Shown: positions 16,201-26,509, counted from the first letter of the stretch. The stretch is 64,000 nucleotides of DNA from Cytophagaceae bacterium (GCA_002710685.1 PALD01000066.1:1-64000); one strand, 5' to 3'. Program-made: numbers and translations. Notes: generated by a model not told the origin, from the sequence alone.

Positions 16201-19200
16201 ATGAAAATTAAATTACCCAATTCACATTTCCTTCATCGGAAAGTGTTGCTGTTCCTTATGAAAACATTGATCTTCTTACTTTGTACAACTGTATTCGGGT
16301 TTTCGGCAAAAACATCTTATTCGCAAGAGAAAATAGTCATAACAAAAAATCAAAAGGCTAGTCTCGATGATGTTTTTCACATGATTAGGGCACAGACAGA
16401 TTATAGGTTTATCTATTCAAAAAAACTCTTCAAGAATACACCGGATATCCAATTAGTAAAAGGCGAAATTAATATTGAAACCTTACTAAAACGTTTTAGC
16501 GATATTGCGAATGTCAACATAGATATAGGGGATGATCGTACTATTACCATTCAAAGGAAAAATGAAGTAATAACCCAACAGCAAGTAGAAATCAAGGGGC
16601 ATGTGACTACCGCTCAAGACAACCTCGCATTACCGGGCGCGACCATCCTTGAGAAGGGTACAAACAATGGTGTTACCTCTAATTTTGATGGAGACTTCAC
16701 GATTAAGGTTAGAAATCAAGATGCCATACTGGTAATTTCATACGTGGGCTATGCCACTCAGGAAATTCCCGTCAAGGGCAAGACCAGCTTAGATATCTTA
16801 ATGGAAGAAGACGCTGCCAGCCTCGAAGAAGTGGTTGTCGTGGGATTTGGTAAACAGAAAAAAATCTCGTTGACGGGAGCCGTTTCTACCGTTGATGTTG
16901 ATGATATGAAACAAAATCCCACCGCGAGCATATCTAATGCCCTTGCGGGAAATGTACCGGGAATCATAGCCATGATGCAGTCCGGGCAACCGGGAAGGAA
17001 TATATCTGAATTCTGGATTCGTGGTATTTCAACGTTTGGTGGAGGTACCAGCCCCTTGATTCTTGTAGATAATATAGAGCGTGATCTAAATGAACTGAAT
17101 ATTGAGGATATACAATCTATAAGTGTCTTAAAGGATGCCGCCGAAACCGCAATGTATGGCTCCAGGGGGGCAAATGGAGTAATCTTGATAACCACAAAAA
17201 GGGGTAAAGCAGGTAAGATAAACATAAACTTTAAGGACGAGTTTATATACAATACCCGTACCATCACCCCTGAATTTGAGGATGGTGTAACCTATGCCAC
17301 CTTGTTGAATGAATCGCGCATTACCCGTAATGAAGGCCCTATTTATCAACCTGAAGAACTTGAGATCATACGTCTGGGCCTAGACCCTGACCTATACCCT
17401 AATGTGGACTGGAAGGATTTACTGCTACGGGATGGTGCAATGACCTATCGGGCCAACCTCAACATGAGTGGTGGTGGGCCTACTTCCCGGTACTTTGTTT
17501 CGGGTAGTTATGTAAATGAAGGCGGTATGTATGAAATTGATGAATCGCTCAAGGATGATTATAATACAAATGCAAACTACAGGCGCTGGAACTATCGCCT
17601 CAATGCAGACTTTAACATCACTACCACCACCATTGCAAAAATAGGCGTTGCAGGTTCCCTAAGTAAGCGTAACAGTCCTGGGCTGGGAGATGTTGATTTT
17701 TGGGGTTCATTATTTGGTTATTCACCCATTCGCACCCCCGTGGTCTACTCTAATGGATATGTGCCCGCAATAGGGTCTGGAAACCGTACAAACCCTTGGG
17801 TAATGGCCACACAAACGGGATTTAATGAGAATTGGGTAAATAAAGTACAGACCAATGTCACTGTAGAACAAGATTTTAATTTCCTTGTCAAAGGTTTGCA
17901 CATGCGTGGTATAGTGGGCTATGATATTGAAAATGTAAACAATATACAGCGACGTAAATGGCCCGAACAATGGCGTGCGGCCCGTGCCCGTGATGCTAAC
18001 GGGGACTTGGTTTTTACACAAATCAGTGACCCAAGTGAATTGACCCAGTCCAGTAGCTCAGCAGGAAACAGGCTGGAGTTTTATGACTTGATGACAAATT
18101 ATGACCGCAGTTTTGGAAATCACAACCTAGGGGGTGCACTGCGCTTTACTCGAGATGCATTTGTGCAGACGGTAGATTTGGGGGATGATATAAAAAATGG
18201 TATCTCCAGACGTAATCAAGCCCTTGCAGGACGCGTTTTCTATAACTTCAAGAATCGATACTTTGTAAACTTCAATTTCGGTTACACCGGATCTGAAAAT
18301 TTTGCGCCCGGACAGCAGTATGGTTTTTTTCCTGCAATCTCAGGAGCTTATAATCTGGCCGGGGAGCAGTTCATGAAAGATCATGTAAGCTGGCTCAAGC
18401 TATTTAAAATAAGATATTCTTACGGTAAGGTAGGTAACGATCAGTTGATGGGGGGAGAGCGTTTTCCATACCTATACACGATTTCTGAGATTTTCAATGA
18501 AGATGGTGAACCTGCTGGTGGATATCAGTGGGCAGATTTTGGTTCTAGTAGATATTTTGGGGGTATGCGATATTCTCAAGTTGCCTCATCGTACGTCACC
18601 TGGGAAGTTGCCACAAAACAAAACCTGGGTTTTGATGTAGAGACCAAGGCCATCACGGCAAACCTGGATTTCTTTAATGAAGAACGATCAGGCATCTACA
18701 TGGCAAGAAACTTTTTACCGGCAATGGTAGGATTAGAAAGTACGCCCAGGGCTAATGTGGGTATCGTTAAATCACGTGGTTTTGATGGGCGTTTTCAATA
18801 CAGGAAGCAGATAGGTGAAGTAACCTTGACAGCAAGAAGCAACATTACCTATAGCAAGAACGAAATCATTGAAAGGGATGAAGAAAACAATGTTTATCCT
18901 TATCAAAATCAAGAAGGTTTCCGCGTGGATCAATCAAGGGGCCTTGTGGCCTTGGGGCTTTTTGAGGATTATGATGATATAAGAAACAGCCCCACACAGA
19001 CCTTTGGGACGTATCAGCCCGGAGATATTAAATATAAAGATGTCAATGGCGATGGGGTAATCAACAATGGTGATATCGTGGCGATAGGGGCAACAAGGCG
19101 TCCCAACCTTATATATGGTATAGGAGCTAACGCAAACTGGCGTGGATTTAGCCTGGGAGTACTCTTCCAAGGGGCGGGTAAATCTACTTTTTCCACGTAT

Positions 19201-19611
19201 GGAAAAACCGTGCATGCTTTTAGTGAAGGAGAATGGGGGCAGGTGATGAAAGGTGTGATGGGTGATAATCGGTGGATTGATTCTGACATATCTGGAGACC
19301 CTTCCACCGAAGATCCCAATGCATCCTATCCGCGCCTAAGTTTTGGTCCCAACCCAAACAATTTCAGGGAGTCAACCTTTTGGTTAAGGGATGGTCGTTA
19401 TCTGCGCCTCAAGAATCTGGAAATAGGATATAACCTTCCTAATAATCTAGCTGGTAAGGTAGGAGCTGATAATATCCGATTGTATGTCGTGGGATCTAAC
19501 CTGGTCACCTGGTCCAAGTTTAAATTATGGGATCCAGAACTGGCCACACCACGAGGGGAAGATTATCCCCCGGCAAAATCCTTCACACTGGGAATAAGTG
19601 TTAATCTGTAA
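16201..19611 (+). CDS. SusC/RagA TonB-linked outer-membrane receptor with STN signalling domain
   Basis: 1136 residues. After the signal peptide (cleavage near SYSQ, residue 41) comes an STN domain (about 50-118), which contacts FecR in the periplasm. A carboxypeptidase-regulatory-like beta-sandwich follows (about 129-204, IKGHVTTAQDNLALPGATIL), then a TonB-box-like EEVVVVGFG (209-217), the plug (to about 335) and the outer-membrane barrel. The C-terminus ends in a hydrophobic strand SFTLGISVNL. It imports an oligomeric nutrient with SusD using TonB energy, and its STN domain reports binding to the sigma/anti-sigma pair. The SusD-like gene starts 12 bp downstream. Confidence 0.96.
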   Translation: MKIKLPNSHFLHRKVLLFLMKTLIFLLCTTVFGFSAKTSYSQEKIVITKNQKASLDDVFHMIRAQTDYRFIYSKKLFKNTPDIQLVKGEINIETLLKRFSDIANVNIDIGDDRTITIQRKNEVITQQQVEIKGHVTTAQDNLALPGATILEKGTNNGVTSNFDGDFTIKVRNQDAILVISYVGYATQEIPVKGKTSLDILMEEDAASLEEVVVVGFGKQKKISLTGAVSTVDVDDMKQNPTASISNALAGNVPGIIAMMQSGQPGRNISEFWIRGISTFGGGTSPLILVDNIERDLNELNIEDIQSISVLKDAAETAMYGSRGANGVILITTKRGKAGKININFKDEFIYNTRTITPEFEDGVTYATLLNESRITRNEGPIYQPEELEIIRLGLDPDLYPNVDWKDLLLRDGAMTYRANLNMSGGGPTSRYFVSGSYVNEGGMYEIDESLKDDYNTNANYRRWNYRLNADFNITTTTIAKIGVAGSLSKRNSPGLGDVDFWGSLFGYSPIRTPVVYSNGYVPAIGSGNRTNPWVMATQTGFNENWVNKVQTNVTVEQDFNFLVKGLHMRGIVGYDIENVNNIQRRKWPEQWRAARARDANGDLVFTQISDPSELTQSSSSAGNRLEFYDLMTNYDRSFGNHNLGGALRFTRDAFVQTVDLGDDIKNGISRRNQALAGRVFYNFKNRYFVNFNFGYTGSENFAPGQQYGFFPAISGAYNLAGEQFMKDHVSWLKLFKIRYSYGKVGNDQLMGGERFPYLYTISEIFNEDGEPAGGYQWADFGSSRYFGGMRYSQVASSYVTWEVATKQNLGFDVETKAITANLDFFNEERSGIYMARNFLPAMVGLESTPRANVGIVKSRGFDGRFQYRKQIGEVTLTARSNITYSKNEIIERDEENNVYPYQNQEGFRVDQSRGLVALGLFEDYDDIRNSPTQTFGTYQPGDIKYKDVNGDGVINNGDIVAIGATRRPNLIYGIGANANWRGFSLGVLFQGAGKSTFSTYGKTVHAFSEGEWGQVMKGVMGDNRWIDSDISGDPSTEDPNASYPRLSFGPNPNNFRESTFWLRDGRYLRLKNLEIGYNLPNNLAGKVGADNIRLYVVGSNLVTWSKFKLWDPELATPRGEDYPPAKSFTLGISVNL

Positions 19612-19623
19612 ACTGAAAAAGAA

Positions 19624-21681
19624 ATGACTAAAAAGATATTTTATACTGTTTTAATACTTGTATTGGGAACAGGCTTTATTGTTTCATGTACTGACGATTA
19701 CCTTGATTCTAGCAAATATTTCAAGGATCGCCTTACTGAAGAAAAGGTTTTTGAGAGCAAAGTATATTCAGAAGAGTGGCTTGCCAATGTTTTTGAAGAA
19801 CTAGGAGGCATAAATGCAGATGTTGCAAGTAAGGGGCTTACCCCCCATAACTTTGCCGATGACATGTATTATGGAGATAGGGATAGTGACTATGATCCAT
19901 CAAAAAATGAACTTTCCTACAACATCTTTAAGATGGGGCGATATAATGAGAATGATAAACAGGGCACTTGGACAAGGTGTTACCGTGGCATTCGCAATGC
20001 ATCCACGTTCATTCATAATATTTATATGAATACTGAAATGTCTGATGTTGAGATTGAGGACTACAGGGGGCAGGCACGTTTTGCCCGGGCTTACCTTTAC
20101 TGGTTGTTGTTGCGCAAGTATGGCCCTATCCCCGTATTGCCAGATGAAGGTTTGGATTATTCTGATAGCTATGATGACCTGGCTGTACCACGTAGTACAT
20201 ATGAAGAGTGTGCAGATTTTATAAGCAATGAGCTACAGCTCGCTGCACAAGAAATGGAAACCCTGGGCATGGTACGTGGTCAGGATGGTTCTGCCAGGCC
20301 ATCTGTGGGGGCCGCTCTGGCTGCCCGTGCCAAGGTTTTGATTTATGCGGCGAGTCCATTGGCTAATGGTAATACATCGGGTTATGCCACAAGACTGGTT
20401 GATGACCAGGGCAAACAATTACTTTCGGCTGATTATCAAGAAGAAAAATGGGCAAAGGCTGCTGCGGCTGCACGCGACGTGATAGAACTGGGGGTATATG
20501 AGTTGTATACGGTACCCATCCAGGAAACCGGTGATGATGCAACCGTCATCCCTCCTGATGATAACAATTTTTCTGAACAGTCATGGCCGGCAGGATGGGC
20601 AAATATAGATCCAGAAAAATCCTATGCCCGTGTTTTTGATGGAACCCTGCCACCTTCGGGCAATCCTGAATTGATTTTTACCCGGGGCAATAACCAGGAT
20701 GGAGAAAGCATAAGGGCCATGGTTGCCCATCAATTACCACGATCTGCAACAGGATGGAATACACATGGGTTGACCCAAAAGTTAGTAGATGCATACTATA
20801 TGAATGATGGTGATGATGTTCCCGGTAAGGATAAGGAGATTGGCCGCGGTGATGGATCAGATCGTTTGAGCGGTTATGTTACGCAAGAAGATTATGATGC
20901 CGGATTGTACAGGCCATTGCGCCCCGGGGTTTCTTTGCAATATGCAAATCGCGAACCTAGATTTTATGCGTCAGTGGCGTTTAATGGTAGTTTCTGGCCA
21001 TTGCTTAATGAATCTCAGGAGCGTAACCGTAATCAACAGGTATTCTATTACCGTGATGATCCTAAAGGAAACGGTTTTAATTCATCAAATGCGTACTGGT
21101 TAAGAACAGGTTTTGGGGTTAAAAAATATGTTCACCCCAATGATACCTATGAAGGGGGAAATATAAATAATATCGTGTTTAAACCTGAACCTGCCATACG
21201 TTATGCAGACGTGCTGCTCATGTATGCAGAAGCATTGAATGAACTGGATGGGGCATATAGCATACCCGCGTGGAACGGGGGCAATTATGATATTTCGCGC
21301 ACGATTCCCGAGATGCAAAGGGGAATACATCCCGTGCGCATACGTGCAGGTGTGCCAGATTATCCTTCTGAAGTATATGGCAACAAGGATGAGATGAGAA
21401 AGAGTTTAAAGCGGGAGCGCTTTATAGAACTTTTGGCTGAAGGTCAAAGGTATTACGATCTACGCAGATGGATGGATGCCGATGTAGAAGAGGCTTTGCC
21501 CATTTATGGATGCAATATCCTCATGAATGAACAAGAACGCGACCTCTTTCATCAACCAGTAGCCGTATGGGCGCTTGAAACCACTTTTGCAGACAAGATG
21601 TGGTTTTGGCCCATTGGGTTTTCTGAACTAAAACGGAACAACCGTCTCACACAGAACCCCGGATGGAATTACAATGATTAA
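19624..21681 (+). CDS. SusD/RagB nutrient-binding outer-membrane lipoprotein
   Basis: 685 residues, on the long side for SusD. The lipobox is FIVSC, then a TDDYLDS segment typical for SusD starts. TPR-like helices are seen in RGQARFARAYLYWLLLRKYGPIPVLP near 143-168. The C-terminal SusD domain has IRYADVLLMYAEALNEL near 524, RERFIELLAEGQRYYDLRRW near 597-616 and a final NNRLTQNPGW. It forms the lid over the SusC pore and binds the substrate at the surface. Ligand identity cannot be read from sequence. Confidence 0.96.
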   Translation: MTKKIFYTVLILVLGTGFIVSCTDDYLDSSKYFKDRLTEEKVFESKVYSEEWLANVFEELGGINADVASKGLTPHNFADDMYYGDRDSDYDPSKNELSYNIFKMGRYNENDKQGTWTRCYRGIRNASTFIHNIYMNTEMSDVEIEDYRGQARFARAYLYWLLLRKYGPIPVLPDEGLDYSDSYDDLAVPRSTYEECADFISNELQLAAQEMETLGMVRGQDGSARPSVGAALAARAKVLIYAASPLANGNTSGYATRLVDDQGKQLLSADYQEEKWAKAAAAARDVIELGVYELYTVPIQETGDDATVIPPDDNNFSEQSWPAGWANIDPEKSYARVFDGTLPPSGNPELIFTRGNNQDGESIRAMVAHQLPRSATGWNTHGLTQKLVDAYYMNDGDDVPGKDKEIGRGDGSDRLSGYVTQEDYDAGLYRPLRPGVSLQYANREPRFYASVAFNGSFWPLLNESQERNRNQQVFYYRDDPKGNGFNSSNAYWLRTGFGVKKYVHPNDTYEGGNINNIVFKPEPAIRYADVLLMYAEALNELDGAYSIPAWNGGNYDISRTIPEMQRGIHPVRIRAGVPDYPSEVYGNKDEMRKSLKRERFIELLAEGQRYYDLRRWMDADVEEALPIYGCNILMNEQERDLFHQPVAVWALETTFADKMWFWPIGFSELKRNNRLTQNPGWNYND

Positions 21682-21697
21682 TAAAACATATAACATC

Positions 21698-22681
21698 ATG
21701 AATAAACTATTTAAACTGTTTCTGTCGCTCATGTTGCTTTCATTGTGCAGCTCATGCAATGATGAATGGACGGAAGAGCAATTTGAAAACTATGTATCAT
21801 TCAAGGCACCCATAACAAATGAGGGGGTCAGCGATATCTATATACGGTACAGGGGCAATGAGAAGACCACTTTTCAACAACCCTTGCTGGTCAGTGGTTC
21901 TAAAACAAATGATAAAAATAGGACAGTACACATCGCCGTGGATCCCGATACCTTGAATATGCTCAATTATGAACGCTTTCAAAACCGGGAAGATTTTTAT
22001 TATAGGGAGCTGGATAGCAGGTTCTATACTTTTTCTCCCAGTGTGGAGATAGAGGCTGGCGAAAACACTTCTTTAATGGATATTGATTTTACCTTGAAGG
22101 ATATCGATATGGTTGATAAATGGGTACTGCCCTTGACCATAGAAGATGACCCCTCATATAATTATGTGGCAAATCCGCGAAAGCATTATAGAAAAGCGCT
22201 TTTACGCATCAACCCTTTTAATGATTACTCTGGCACATATAGTGGCACTGCCCTAAAGACTGTAATGGAGGGGTATGAGGAAGAAACCCCCATTGTAAAG
22301 GCTGAGATCAAATCATATGTGGTCAATGAGAACACGATTTTTTTCTACGCAGGAAACATAGATGAGGACCGCCAGGACAGGAGCAATTACAAGATCTATG
22401 CAACATTTGACGATAATGGCGCAGTCACGTTATATGCTGATAATCCAGAAATGGCATTCCAGTTAAATAAGGATGCGAGTTATACCATCAATGAGCAGAT
22501 GGATGAGATACGCCCTTACCTGCTGCACAGGTACTTGACGATCAACAATATCGATTATCAATTTTCAGATTACACCATGGTGCCTAATGTGAACATTAAT
22601 TATAAAGTTTCAGGATCGTTGATACTGGAGCGTAGGTTGAACACACAGATCCCTGATGAAGACCAGGCAATAGAATGGTAA
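21698..22681 (+). CDS. DUF4973/DUF1735-type surface lipoprotein
   Basis: 327 residues from the ATG at 21698; an ATG at 21674 would overlap susD by 8 bp and spoil the signal peptide. MNKLFKLFLSLMLLSLCSSC is a clear lipoprotein signal. The N-terminal part (YVSFKAPITNEGVSDIYIRYR and the Asp/Glu-rich DIDFTLKDIDMVDKWVLPLTI) matches the DUF1735-like beta-sandwich; the C-terminal part fits DUF4973. Such proteins follow SusCD pairs in Bacteroidota loci and are thought to be surface glycan-binding proteins in place of SusE/F. Binding function is inferred from position. Confidence 0.78.
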   Translation: MNKLFKLFLSLMLLSLCSSCNDEWTEEQFENYVSFKAPITNEGVSDIYIRYRGNEKTTFQQPLLVSGSKTNDKNRTVHIAVDPDTLNMLNYERFQNREDFYYRELDSRFYTFSPSVEIEAGENTSLMDIDFTLKDIDMVDKWVLPLTIEDDPSYNYVANPRKHYRKALLRINPFNDYSGTYSGTALKTVMEGYEEETPIVKAEIKSYVVNENTIFFYAGNIDEDRQDRSNYKIYATFDDNGAVTLYADNPEMAFQLNKDASYTINEQMDEIRPYLLHRYLTINNIDYQFSDYTMVPNVNINYKVSGSLILERRLNTQIPDEDQAIEW

Positions 22682-22753
22682 TCTCTAGACGTGGTCACAC
22701 GATGTAAAATGGGTAGGACCCCATTGAATTATTGAATTTAAAATCTATAAACT

Positions 22754-24199
22754 ATGTATATAAATATACTATATATCAAAAGGAGGATTCATGTACTTTG
22801 CATGATACTGGCATCTGCGAGCGTGTTTTTTTACAGTTGTCAAAGTGATGATCAGGAAGACGCTGCATTTTCTGAATTTGACCCTTCACAACCTGTGGTG
22901 GTCACCGGTTTCACGCCAGAATCTGGTGGGGCGGGACAACGTCTTGTTATCTATGGAAAAAACTTTGGGACTGATCCCAGCATAGTGACCGTGCTGATAG
23001 GGGGTAAAGAAGCAAAGGTAATCAGTGTTAATGGTGAATCTCTATACTGTTTAGTGCCCACACAGGCTTTTGACGGTGATATCGAGGTGCGTATAGGAGA
23101 TGAAACAAGGCAGGTTTCTGCGTACGCTGATACAAATTTTGACTATCAGCGCAAGATGGTGGTCTCCACCGTGGTGGGGTATAAAAATGATAGGGGCGAT
23201 GAACCCTGGAAGGACGGCGTGTTCAAATCTGATGATCCTAATGCAATGGCAAGTGGTTTTTGGCAACCCTCGTTCATGAAGTTTGACCCTGATAATCCCA
23301 AACACCTCTGGGTGACCTTTGATTTTAACAATGGTCTTTACCTGGTCAATTTTGCTGACAGTACCGTGACTAAAAAACGATCAGATTTTGATAGGCCGCG
23401 CAGTATAGATTTTACTACTGATGGTAAATACATGATTATTGCAGAAGACCGTGGTGGTGAGAACGACAGGGCAACATATCGCCTGTCAAGGGACCAGGAC
23501 TGGCAGGATAGGGAAATCTTGACCCGTTACAGGCAATGTAACGGAGCATCGGTACATCCCATCAATGGAGAAATGTACTTCAATAGTTATGAGAAGGGAC
23601 AGTTTTTCCGTTTTGATCTTAACAAATATTTCAGTGAAGGATTGGGAGATAAAGAATTTGAAAACCTGTTTGTGGTGCATGATCCACAATGGGAATATAA
23701 GATTTTCATACACCCATCAGGCAACTACGCATATATCATAGTCATCAACAGGCATTACATCTTGAGGGTTGATTATAACTGGGAGAAGTCACAGTTCAAT
23801 CAACCTTACCTGGTATGTGGTCAACTTAAAGGAGCCGGTTATCAAGATGGTGTGGGATCAAGTGTTAGGCTGGACACGCCCTATCAGGGCGTATTTGTAA
23901 AAAACGATGACTATGTGGATGCCGGTAAACCAGATGAATATGACTTTTATTTTACAGAACAGTACAACCATGATATCAGAAAATTGACCCCTGAAGGCAG
24001 CGTGACCACTTTTGCAGGTAGGGGAAGCTCAAGCATCAACCCAGACCCTTACGGTTACGTTAACGGTGACCTTAGGGAAGAAGCCCGTTTTGACCAGCCC
24101 ACGGGGATTGCCTATGATGAAGAAGAAAAAGCCTTTTATATTGGGGATAAGGCTAATCACCGTATCCGTAAAATAGCCCTTGAGGAAATTGATGAATAA
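22754..24199 (+). CDS. TIG/IPT plus NHL-repeat lipoprotein
   Basis: 481 residues. The signal (about 1-29) ends in FFYSC. An IPT/TIG Ig-like domain follows (about 46-128, VVVTGFTPESGGAGQRLVIYGKNF). A beta-propeller of NHL-like repeats then runs to the end, with blades such as GYQDGVGSSVRLDTPYQGVFV and ARFDQPTGIAYDEEEKAFYIGDKANHRIRKI. This architecture is common beside SusCD pairs and is probably a surface protein that binds the locus substrate. A strong terminator 88 bp downstream ends the operon. No glycoside hydrolase, lyase or peptidase is present, so the substrate is unknown. Confidence 0.85.
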   Translation: MYINILYIKRRIHVLCMILASASVFFYSCQSDDQEDAAFSEFDPSQPVVVTGFTPESGGAGQRLVIYGKNFGTDPSIVTVLIGGKEAKVISVNGESLYCLVPTQAFDGDIEVRIGDETRQVSAYADTNFDYQRKMVVSTVVGYKNDRGDEPWKDGVFKSDDPNAMASGFWQPSFMKFDPDNPKHLWVTFDFNNGLYLVNFADSTVTKKRSDFDRPRSIDFTTDGKYMIIAEDRGGENDRATYRLSRDQDWQDREILTRYRQCNGASVHPINGEMYFNSYEKGQFFRFDLNKYFSEGLGDKEFENLFVVHDPQWEYKIFIHPSGNYAYIIVINRHYILRVDYNWEKSQFNQPYLVCGQLKGAGYQDGVGSSVRLDTPYQGVFVKNDDYVDAGKPDEYDFYFTEQYNHDIRKLTPEGSVTTFAGRGSSSINPDPYGYVNGDLREEARFDQPTGIAYDEEEKAFYIGDKANHRIRKIALEEIDE

Positions 24200-24286
24200 T
24201 AAAGTTGCTTAACAGGAACCCAAAGCACAAAATGGGTTTTTAACGGGCAGCACCAGCATTACCACTTTTCCGTTATGTTAATTTAT

Positions 24287-24336
24287 GGCCCGGGCCTATG
24301 TTCTGAAATGAATATAGGCCTGGGCCTTTTTTTTTT
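24287..24336 (+). terminator. Terminator of the FecI/FecR-controlled uptake operon
   Basis: 13-bp arms at 24287-24299 (GGCCCGGGCCTAT) and 24314-24326, with one G-U pair, are followed by ten T residues. Very strong intrinsic terminator. Confidence 0.93.
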
Positions 24337-24449
24337 GCCAGTTGTGCTTGATCCTTCTAAGGGGCTGTTAATTGTAATAAAACACTGACCATAAAAAAAC
24401 ACCCGTCCCTCAAACTAATTTTCATACATTCACATGATAAAAAGAGACC

Positions 24450-25427
24450 TTGCCAGACTTTACCGTCCACAAATATTCACCAGCCGTAAAAACCCAGTGG
24501 GATTCATTTTTGGCTTCCGCCAAAAATGCCACATTTTTGTTTCAGCGTGATTTTATGGACTATCATACTGATAGGTTTCAGGATCATAGTTTATTGATTT
24601 ACAAGCATAATCATCTTTTTGCCCTTTTTCCGGCAAACGTTTCTGATGGGCATGTATATTCACATCAAGGCCTGTCTTACGGCGGCTTGATCTTAAATGA
24701 AAAAGCAAGGCTTGATGAAGTTGTCATGGCTTTTGCCAAACTTCTTGAACATTACCATGCACAAGGTTTCTCAACAGTTGAAATCAAGCTCCTCCCCGGT
24801 TTTTATGCAACAAGACCTTCAGGGGAGATGGAGTATATTCTTTTTTTGCTCAATGCAAAAACGGTAAGGACAGAAGTGGCTTCCCTGATAGATTTATCAT
24901 ATCCCGTAAAGGTTCATGGGTCACGCAAAGACGGGATACGCAAGGCAAAAAATCACAACCTCGTTATCGATAAAACCGGTGATTTTAAACCCTTTTGGGA
25001 TAAAATTCTTACCCCTAACCTGGCGGCACGGCACAAGGCTAAACCTGTTCATACTTTGCAGGAAATAACACTTCTTGCCACCCGTTTTCCTGAAAACATC
25101 AAGCAGTACAATGTACTTAAAGAAGGCAAAATCGTAGCTGGCTGTACTATTTTTGAGACCATGACCACGGCCCACGTGCAGTACATCTCGGCAGATGATG
25201 ACCGGCAGGAGCACGGCGCACTTGATTTTTTATTTACCCAGCTCATTACCCATGATTTTTTGCATAAGCGTTATTTTGATTTTGGCATTTCTAATGAAGA
25301 TGGGGGTAAGAAACTCAATGTGGGGCTCCATTCCTGGAAAAGGGGTTTTGGTGCACAGCCCTTTGCACAAAAGACGTATCATGTTGATTTGACACGACCC
25401 ATCCATTTAAAAAGCGTCCTTATATGA
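24450..25427 (+). CDS. FemAB/GNAT-like acyltransferase
   Basis: 325 residues. No ATG or GTG precedes the conserved N-terminus; an in-frame TAA is 12 bp upstream and the first Met is residue 36. The start is therefore TTG at 24450. Conserved text includes NATFLFQRDFMDYHTDRFQDHSLLIY (26-51), HQGLSYGGL near 70 and a C-terminal GNAT-like part YISADDDRQEHGALDFLFTQLI. It is coupled by an ATGA overlap to the DegT aminotransferase and lies in one locus with an FdtA-type ketoisomerase. The likely job is N-acylation of a dTDP-3-amino-sugar, in place of the hexapeptide acetyltransferase FdtC. Function inferred from context. Confidence 0.75.
   Translation: MPDFTVHKYSPAVKTQWDSFLASAKNATFLFQRDFMDYHTDRFQDHSLLIYKHNHLFALFPANVSDGHVYSHQGLSYGGLILNEKARLDEVVMAFAKLLEHYHAQGFSTVEIKLLPGFYATRPSGEMEYILFLLNAKTVRTEVASLIDLSYPVKVHGSRKDGIRKAKNHNLVIDKTGDFKPFWDKILTPNLAARHKAKPVHTLQEITLLATRFPENIKQYNVLKEGKIVAGCTIFETMTTAHVQYISADDDRQEHGALDFLFTQLITHDFLHKRYFDFGISNEDGGKKLNVGLHSWKRGFGAQPFAQKTYHVDLTRPIHLKSVLI
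24505..24528. repeat. Interspersed palindrome CATTTTTGGC-TTCC-GCCAAAAATG (arms)
   Basis: Perfect 10-bp arms, 4-bp centre, inside the acyltransferase gene (residues FLASAKNAT). One of the longest GGC..GCC members. Confidence 0.85.
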
Positions 25428-26509
25428 TTCCATATCTTGATTTAAAACAGGTCAATACAGCCTATGTGCATGATTTTCAGGTCGCTTTTAAGAAATTTAT
25501 AGATGGCGGCCAGTATATTCTAGGAGACGAGGTCCACGCTTTTGAAAATGAATTTGCCACCTATTGTGGCGTGGGTCACTGCATGGGCGTGGGCAATGGC
25601 CTGGATGCGCTCAGGCTTATACTTGAAGGGTATAAGCGCCTGGACCTGCTCAAGAGCGGGGACAGGGTAATCCTTGCCGCAAACAGTTACATCGCGACGG
25701 TACTTGCCGTTATGCATGCGGGTCTTGAGCCGGTATTGGTGGATTGTGAAGACATTTATTTTAACATTGATGCCACCCTTTTGCCACATGGGGCAAAGGC
25801 CATGATCATAACGCACCTCTATGGGCAAATTTCATATATAGATCAATATCTGGCTTTTGCCAAAGAAAACAATATCCTGCTCATCGAGGATGCTGCCCAG
25901 GCCCACGGAGCAATCTATAAGGGTAAGAAGGCAGGAAGTTTTGGTGATGCGGCGGCATTCAGTTTTTATCCCACAAAAAACCTGGGGGCCTTGGGTGATG
26001 GTGGGACAGTGGTCACCAATAATGGTTTTTTGGCGCAAGCTATATCACAACTGCGCAACTATGGCAGAAAATCAACCTTTGAATATGAAATCCCAGGGTT
26101 CAACAGTCGCCTTGACGAACTCCAAGCGGCTTTTTTAAGGATTAAGTTGACCCATCTTGATCAGGAAAATGAAAAAAGAAGGGAAATTGCCAATCAATAC
26201 CTGGGCAAGGTTCAAAATGAAAAGATCAAACTTCCTTATTACAAGGGTGATGCATCACATGTATTTTATGTTTTTCAGATATTGGTTGAGGATAGGGCAG
26301 GTTTTATAGAGCACCTTGGGCAATGCGAGATAGGCCATAACAAGCATTATCCCATCCCACCACATAAACAGGAGGCGCTTGCCCATTACAAAAAACTAAG
26401 CTTTCCCACAGCTGAAAGGATAGCCGGGCAAACCGTGAGCATCCCATTGAACCCGACCCTAACTCAAGAGGATATCACGACCATAATTGAATGTCTTAAT
26501 GCATATTGA
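25424..26509 (+). CDS. DegT/DnrJ/EryC1-family sugar aminotransferase (FdtB-like)
   Basis: 361 residues. It is a PLP-dependent aminotransferase acting on dTDP-3-keto-6-deoxyhexose. The PLP lysine is Lys185 in FSFYPTKNLGALGDGG; Asp156 in IEDAAQAHGA binds the pyridine nitrogen; the N-terminal YLDLKQVN and GQYILGDEVHAFENEFA segments are typical. With an FdtA-type 3,4-ketoisomerase at 30 kb it should yield dTDP-3-amino-3,6-dideoxyhexose (galacto or gluco form not determined). ATGA overlap with the acyltransferase; its stop shares one base with the flippase start (TGATG). RmlA/RmlB for the dTDP-sugar precursor are not in this window. Confidence 0.9.
   Translation: MIPYLDLKQVNTAYVHDFQVAFKKFIDGGQYILGDEVHAFENEFATYCGVGHCMGVGNGLDALRLILEGYKRLDLLKSGDRVILAANSYIATVLAVMHAGLEPVLVDCEDIYFNIDATLLPHGAKAMIITHLYGQISYIDQYLAFAKENNILLIEDAAQAHGAIYKGKKAGSFGDAAAFSFYPTKNLGALGDGGTVVTNNGFLAQAISQLRNYGRKSTFEYEIPGFNSRLDELQAAFLRIKLTHLDQENEKRREIANQYLGKVQNEKIKLPYYKGDASHVFYVFQILVEDRAGFIEHLGQCEIGHNKHYPIPPHKQEALAHYKKLSFPTAERIAGQTVSIPLNPTLTQEDITTIIECLNAY

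Noticed and set aside
16201-24199. Starch specificity for the first SusCD locus
   Set aside because: No SusE modules, GH13 or LacI regulator is near it, and its SusD has no visible maltose-specific feature; the substrate is left open.
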